The notes under the pieces were generated by a model, which saw only the letters and a program-made list of their open reading frames with translations, had not been told where the DNA came from and did no database searches. Made by a program: the position numbers and the translations under genes. Shown here one piece after another: positions 61,283-64,000 of a stretch of DNA of 64,000 bases. Each line of letters begins with the position of its first letter. Within the stretch, counting starts at the first letter, position 1. Source of the DNA: Nitrospirales bacterium LBB_01 (lineage in GTDB: Bacteria; Nitrospirota; Thermodesulfovibrionia; Thermodesulfovibrionales; Magnetobacteriaceae); the NCBI GenBank assembly GCA_004376055.2, contig CP049016.1:186001-250000 (forward strand), in the 5' to 3' direction.

Positions 61283-61933
61283 CTAAAAGCTCAAACCTGT
61301 TGTGTTATCAGCCCAGTACATACCCGTCGTAAAGACAGCGTTACCATTTGCGTCAGGCTGCGCGTCATACGGTTGATTCTGATAAAGTGCCTGAGAGTTT
61401 ATTACGTATCCAGCTTCACAAATTGTACCCTCCATGTTTCGCTTTGGGTTAGACGTGCCCATAAAGCATGCCATAGGGATGTTCTTACAGTTCAGATGGC
61501 TTGTTCTTAAAGCGTTTGAGTCTTTTTGTATTGTTGAAATAAAGGTCAGTTTAGCGCCATAGACTTCAGAGGTACCTACTAATGTAGAAATATCTACCTT
61601 GTTACTGGTTGACGTTCCAACATACATATTTTGTCCGCTAAAGGTCAACATTACAGTACGTCCGTAATTTAACAGATTAGTGCTTTCAAGAGAAGTGAAG
61701 TATCTATTAAACGTGCTTGTTTCTGCCGACATAACATTGAGACTTAATGAGGTAATGTTGTCAGCGCCAATGCCGAAATTCGTTACAACACAGTACACAG
61801 GATTATTGGTGTCAGTGTGGAGATATGGCATAAAATAAGTTACATAGGTGCCAGTGCCGGACTCCACAGTTGTTACATAGGCAAAAGACAATGCGATAAT
61901 TAAAAAAAACACACAACTTAATTTTCTACACAT
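61283..61933 (-). CDS. Secreted protein of unknown function
   Basis: A 216 aa protein from ATG 61933, which has an ideal AAGGAGG ribosome site and starts a signal peptide (LSCVFFLIIALSFAYV). The mature protein is beta-rich and rich in Thr, Ser and Asn, with Cys in YCVVTNFGIG, LNCKNIPMACF and TICEAGYV. I do not recognise it; the composition suggests a surface or periplasmic protein. It lies 41 bases before the regulator at 61241. Confidence 0.7.
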   Translation of the reverse strand: MCRKLSCVFFLIIALSFAYVTTVESGTGTYVTYFMPYLHTDTNNPVYCVVTNFGIGADNITSLSLNVMSAETSTFNRYFTSLESTNLLNYGRTVMLTFSGQNMYVGTSTSNKVDISTLVGTSEVYGAKLTFISTIQKDSNALRTSHLNCKNIPMACFMGTSNPKRNMEGTICEAGYVINSQALYQNQPYDAQPDANGNAVFTTGMYWADNTTGLSF

Positions 61934-62096
61934 TTTAGTATTCCTCCTTAATTTCAAAAAATCCGCACGGTTCATCCGTTTCAACAATTTCAAAGAATCC
62001 TCCAAAACAAGCAACAACATAGCTTGCCGACATTATAGCTTTAAACGAGCTGGCTTGTCAATACAAACTGCAAAGTTAAATGTGTGATAAAACATC

Positions 62097-62420
62097 TTAA
62101 AAACACGTTGAAATTGCTTGAATCAGATCATCCTGAATAATTGGTTTTATGACAACAGCTCTAACAGTCGCTGGCCTGTGTCTTTCGTCATTGTATGCCG
62201 TTGTCACTATAATTGGAACATCTGAGGAGTGTTCCCTAATTTTTTCAATCATTTCAAATCCGTTCATAAGCGGCATCTCTAAATCTGTTATGCCGTTTTC
62301 CGCAATATGAATTGTTTTTACCCTCCTTTTAATAAATTTCCCAAGTGATTCTCTTGTTATAAACTCATCCTCTACATAAAGCACCGTCAGCTCTTTTAAT
62401 CTCTCCGAAATATCCATCAT
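62097..62420 (-). CDS. Response regulator receiver with internal deletion
   Basis: A 107 aa single receiver. VLYVEDEF acidic pocket, DLEMPLMNGF phosphoacceptor (Asp46) and VVIKP (Lys92) are all present. Asp46 follows AENG by only three residues, where about eighteen is normal, so helix 2 and most of strand 3's lead-in are missing. A second short loss lies before RAVVIKP. The frame is open. A functional fold is doubtful; it may be an in-frame pseudogene. Confidence 0.7.
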   Translation of the reverse strand: MMDISERLKELTVLYVEDEFITRESLGKFIKRRVKTIHIAENGITDLEMPLMNGFEMIEKIREHSSDVPIIVTTAYNDERHRPATVRAVVIKPIIQDDLIQAISTCF

Positions 62421-62457
62421 TGTTGTCTCCAGTACCGTATCCCAAATCTTTTACCCA

Positions 62458-63258
62458 TTACTTAAAACTTTCCTTCTCTGATGGAAAAACGCCGCCCTTT
62501 ACCTCATCCCTATACGTACAAAGCGCCTTAAGAGCATCTTCTTTCAGGTTAGCGTACCGCTTGGCAAATCGCGGCATAAAACGCTCAAACAGCCCTATCA
62601 CATCATGGAGAACCAGAATTTGCCCGTCACAGTGGACTCCAGCACCGATTCCTATAGTTGGAATTGACAGTTTCTCGGTTATCTCCTTAGCAAGCCCAGA
62701 GGGAACCGCCTCTATAACCATGCTGAACACCCCGGCATCTTCAAGCATAAGGGCATCCTCAAGGAGCCTCACCCTGGCCTCATTGGTTTTCCCTTGAACC
62801 TTAAAACCACCAATTCTGTAAATAGCCTGCGGCGTAAGCCCAATGTGTGCCATCACTGGAATCTCGGCGGCTATCATTGCCCTTATCTGAGGCAGTATCT
62901 CACGTCCCCCTTCAGTCTTAACTGCCTGAGCGCCTCCCTCTTTTATGAATCTGCCTGCGTTTCTGACAGCCTCTTCTACCGACACCTGATACGACATATA
63001 TGGCATATCCCCTATGACAAGAGCATTTGTAACAGCGCGTGAGACAATACGTGTGTGGTAAATCATCTCATCCATAGTGACAGGCAACGTGTTTTCAAGC
63101 CCCTGCACTACCATAGAAAGAGAATCCCCAACGAGTATCCCCTCAAAACCCGCCTCATCAACTATACGCCCAAACGCATAGTCATAGGCTGTCATGAGGG
63201 CAAGTTTTTGTCCCTTTATCTTTCTGTCAAGAAAATCGCTTATACTTATTCTTGCCAT
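62458..63258 (-). CDS. panB: 3-methyl-2-oxobutanoate hydroxymethyltransferase
   Basis: First committed step to pantothenate: transfers a hydroxymethyl group from 5,10-methylene-THF to 2-oxoisovalerate, 266 aa. LTAYDYAFGRIVDEAG, VGDSLSMVVQG, GDMPYMSYQ, MAHIGLTPQ and GIGAGVHCDGQILVLHD are standard. It lies downstream of metF, which makes or uses the same one-carbon pool. Confidence 0.96.
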   Translation of the reverse strand: MARISISDFLDRKIKGQKLALMTAYDYAFGRIVDEAGFEGILVGDSLSMVVQGLENTLPVTMDEMIYHTRIVSRAVTNALVIGDMPYMSYQVSVEEAVRNAGRFIKEGGAQAVKTEGGREILPQIRAMIAAEIPVMAHIGLTPQAIYRIGGFKVQGKTNEARVRLLEDALMLEDAGVFSMVIEAVPSGLAKEITEKLSIPTIGIGAGVHCDGQILVLHDVIGLFERFMPRFAKRYANLKEDALKALCTYRDEVKGGVFPSEKESFK

Positions 63259-63280
63259 GTCATGCCCTTAGTGATATTTC

Positions 63281-63315
63281 ATCTGTGTCCATCTGCGTCA
63301 TCTGCGGATTAGTCC
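63281..63315. repeat. Short dispersed repeat (ATCTGTGTCCATC type), copy 3
   Basis: ATCTGTGTCCATCTGCGTC followed by ATCTGCGGATTAGTC, between metF and panB. Nearly identical to 49741-49773. Confidence 0.6.
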
Positions 63316-63323
63316 TTTAGCTA

Positions 63324-64000
63324 CTAAAGCAGCCCCGCTCTTTCTAAAATTATCGGAACCTTATCCTCCATACCAATAGCCATGATATGAACCCCGTCAC
63401 AGATTTTTTCCTCTTTCAACTGTCTGATATGCCGTGCGGTTATATTGAGTCCGGTATCCAGCGCTTTTTCCTTTCCAGCTGCCTTCATCTCGTCTATCAA
63501 CTCCTGCGGCACTTTGATTCCGGGAACAAAATTGTTCAGAAAATTAGCCATCCCAGCGCTTTTTAACACTACCAGTCCTGCCATAATTTTTACGGGAAAC
63601 TTACGCGCAAACTTCATAAACTCCTTAAAGTTATCTATGTTGTAGATGGCCTGAGTTTGAAAGAAATTAGCCCCTGCTTTGACTTTCTTTTCAAACTTCA
63701 TCAACTGAGGCTCAATGGGGTTAGACTCAGGGGTCACAACAGCACCCTGAAAAAATGAGGTGGCTCCCTTCATATCGTTACCCGCCATATCTTTTCCGTT
63801 GTTGAGGGCATTGACCACCTGAAGCAGCTGCACACTTTCTATGTCATAAACAGGACGGGCGCTCTTATGGTCTCCGGCGCTTACATGGTCTCCTGTCATA
63901 CAAAGCACATTGCGTATTCCCAACACGCTTGCTCCTAAAAGGTCAGACTGAAGTGCTATGCGGTTTCTGTCACGGCAGGTCATCTGCAAAATCGGCTCAA
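63324..64000 (-). CDS. metF: Methylenetetrahydrofolate reductase, 5' end beyond the window
   Basis: Partial gene; the frame stays open to the window edge and reads EPILQMTCRDRNRIALQSD at 64000 downward, so the first part is missing. The TIM-barrel MetF pattern (LGIRNVLCMTGDHVS, GANFFQTQAIYN, PVKIMAGLVVLKSAGMANF) is clear. It reduces 5,10-methylene-THF to 5-methyl-THF for methionine or the acetyl-CoA pathway. Confidence 0.9.
   Translation of the reverse strand, partial: EPILQMTCRDRNRIALQSDLLGASVLGIRNVLCMTGDHVSAGDHKSARPVYDIESVQLLQVVNALNNGKDMAGNDMKGATSFFQGAVVTPESNPIEPQLMKFEKKVKAGANFFQTQAIYNIDNFKEFMKFARKFPVKIMAGLVVLKSAGMANFLNNFVPGIKVPQELIDEMKAAGKEKALDTGLNITARHIRQLKEEKICDGVHIMAIGMEDKVPIILERAGLL

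Overview
The window reads as chromosomal DNA from a Gram-negative, sulfur-metabolising bacterium. The gene content (LPS heptosyltransferase, KdsC, Wzm/Wzt O-antigen export, DsrC with DsrM/DsrK-type proteins, DsrE-like proteins, multihaem cytochromes, two-CW and DUF507 proteins) looks most like Nitrospirota, class Thermodesulfovibrionia, which includes the magnetotactic Magnetobacterium relatives. That placement is from recognition of families only; no search was run. No rRNA, tRNA, CRISPR array, prophage or complete insertion sequence was seen.

Layout. 0.1-5.7 kb: RecD2 helicase, MazG-like pyrophosphohydrolase, macrodomain protein, aspartate-semialdehyde dehydrogenase, a tiny ORF with its own promoter, and a ThiF/MoeB-like E1 enzyme. 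5.8-8.4 kb: an AT-rich sensor kinase, a two-CW protein and a response regulator, split by a small repeat element. 8.5-12.2 kb: a pentahaem cytochrome followed by three small DsrE-superfamily proteins, then a heptosyltransferase and KdsC. 12.2-19.6 kb: NRAMP transporter, adenine deaminase, CobA-HemD, HemC, a DUF2335 pair and SerS. 19.8-24.5 kb: CheY-, CheA- and CheR-like genes and a YoeB/antitoxin pair. 25.2-33.7 kb: a giant alpha-2-macroglobulin, a HicB-like/HicB/HicA cluster, and Wzt/Wzm. 33.8-37.5 kb: E1 enzyme, TusA-like protein, homoserine dehydrogenase and an aminotransferase, suggesting sulfur transfer linked to homoserine/methionine. 37.8-42.4 kb: a membrane glycosyltransferase and glycogen phosphorylase. 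42.6-45.1 kb: an AT-rich restriction-modification island (C5 methyltransferase, PLD-type nuclease, Vsr). 45.2-53.8 kb: HemY, IlvD, DapB, an ApbE/NusG-II/Gx-transporter cluster, and IlvE. 53.9-57.2 kb: dsrC-dsrM-dsrK-tetrahaem cytochrome. 57.4-59.8 kb: rpsF-ssb-rpsR followed by two DUF507 genes, an HNH gene and a zinc-ribbon gene. 59.9-64 kb: a degenerate sigma54-type regulator, a secreted unknown, a shortened receiver, PanB and the 3' part of MetF.

The least expected signals are in and around the genes rather than in a new large locus. (1) A family of about 90-220 bp hairpin-rich MITE-like elements sits, always in the same orientation, at gene 3' ends; in three genes the element supplies the stop codon and in two the same C-terminal residues. 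(2) A second roughly 190-220 bp element follows asd and the macroglobulin gene; its two copies differ by compensatory changes in three hairpins, pointing to selection on structure. (3) Adenine deaminase lacks any ATG/GTG/TTG start for its essential N-terminus but has an ACG codon exactly where the start belongs. (4) A response regulator similarly has ATA at its expected start, beside an inserted element. (5) A Dsr module contains DsrC, DsrM, DsrK and a duplicated four-haem lipoprotein but ends at a terminator without DsrO/DsrP.
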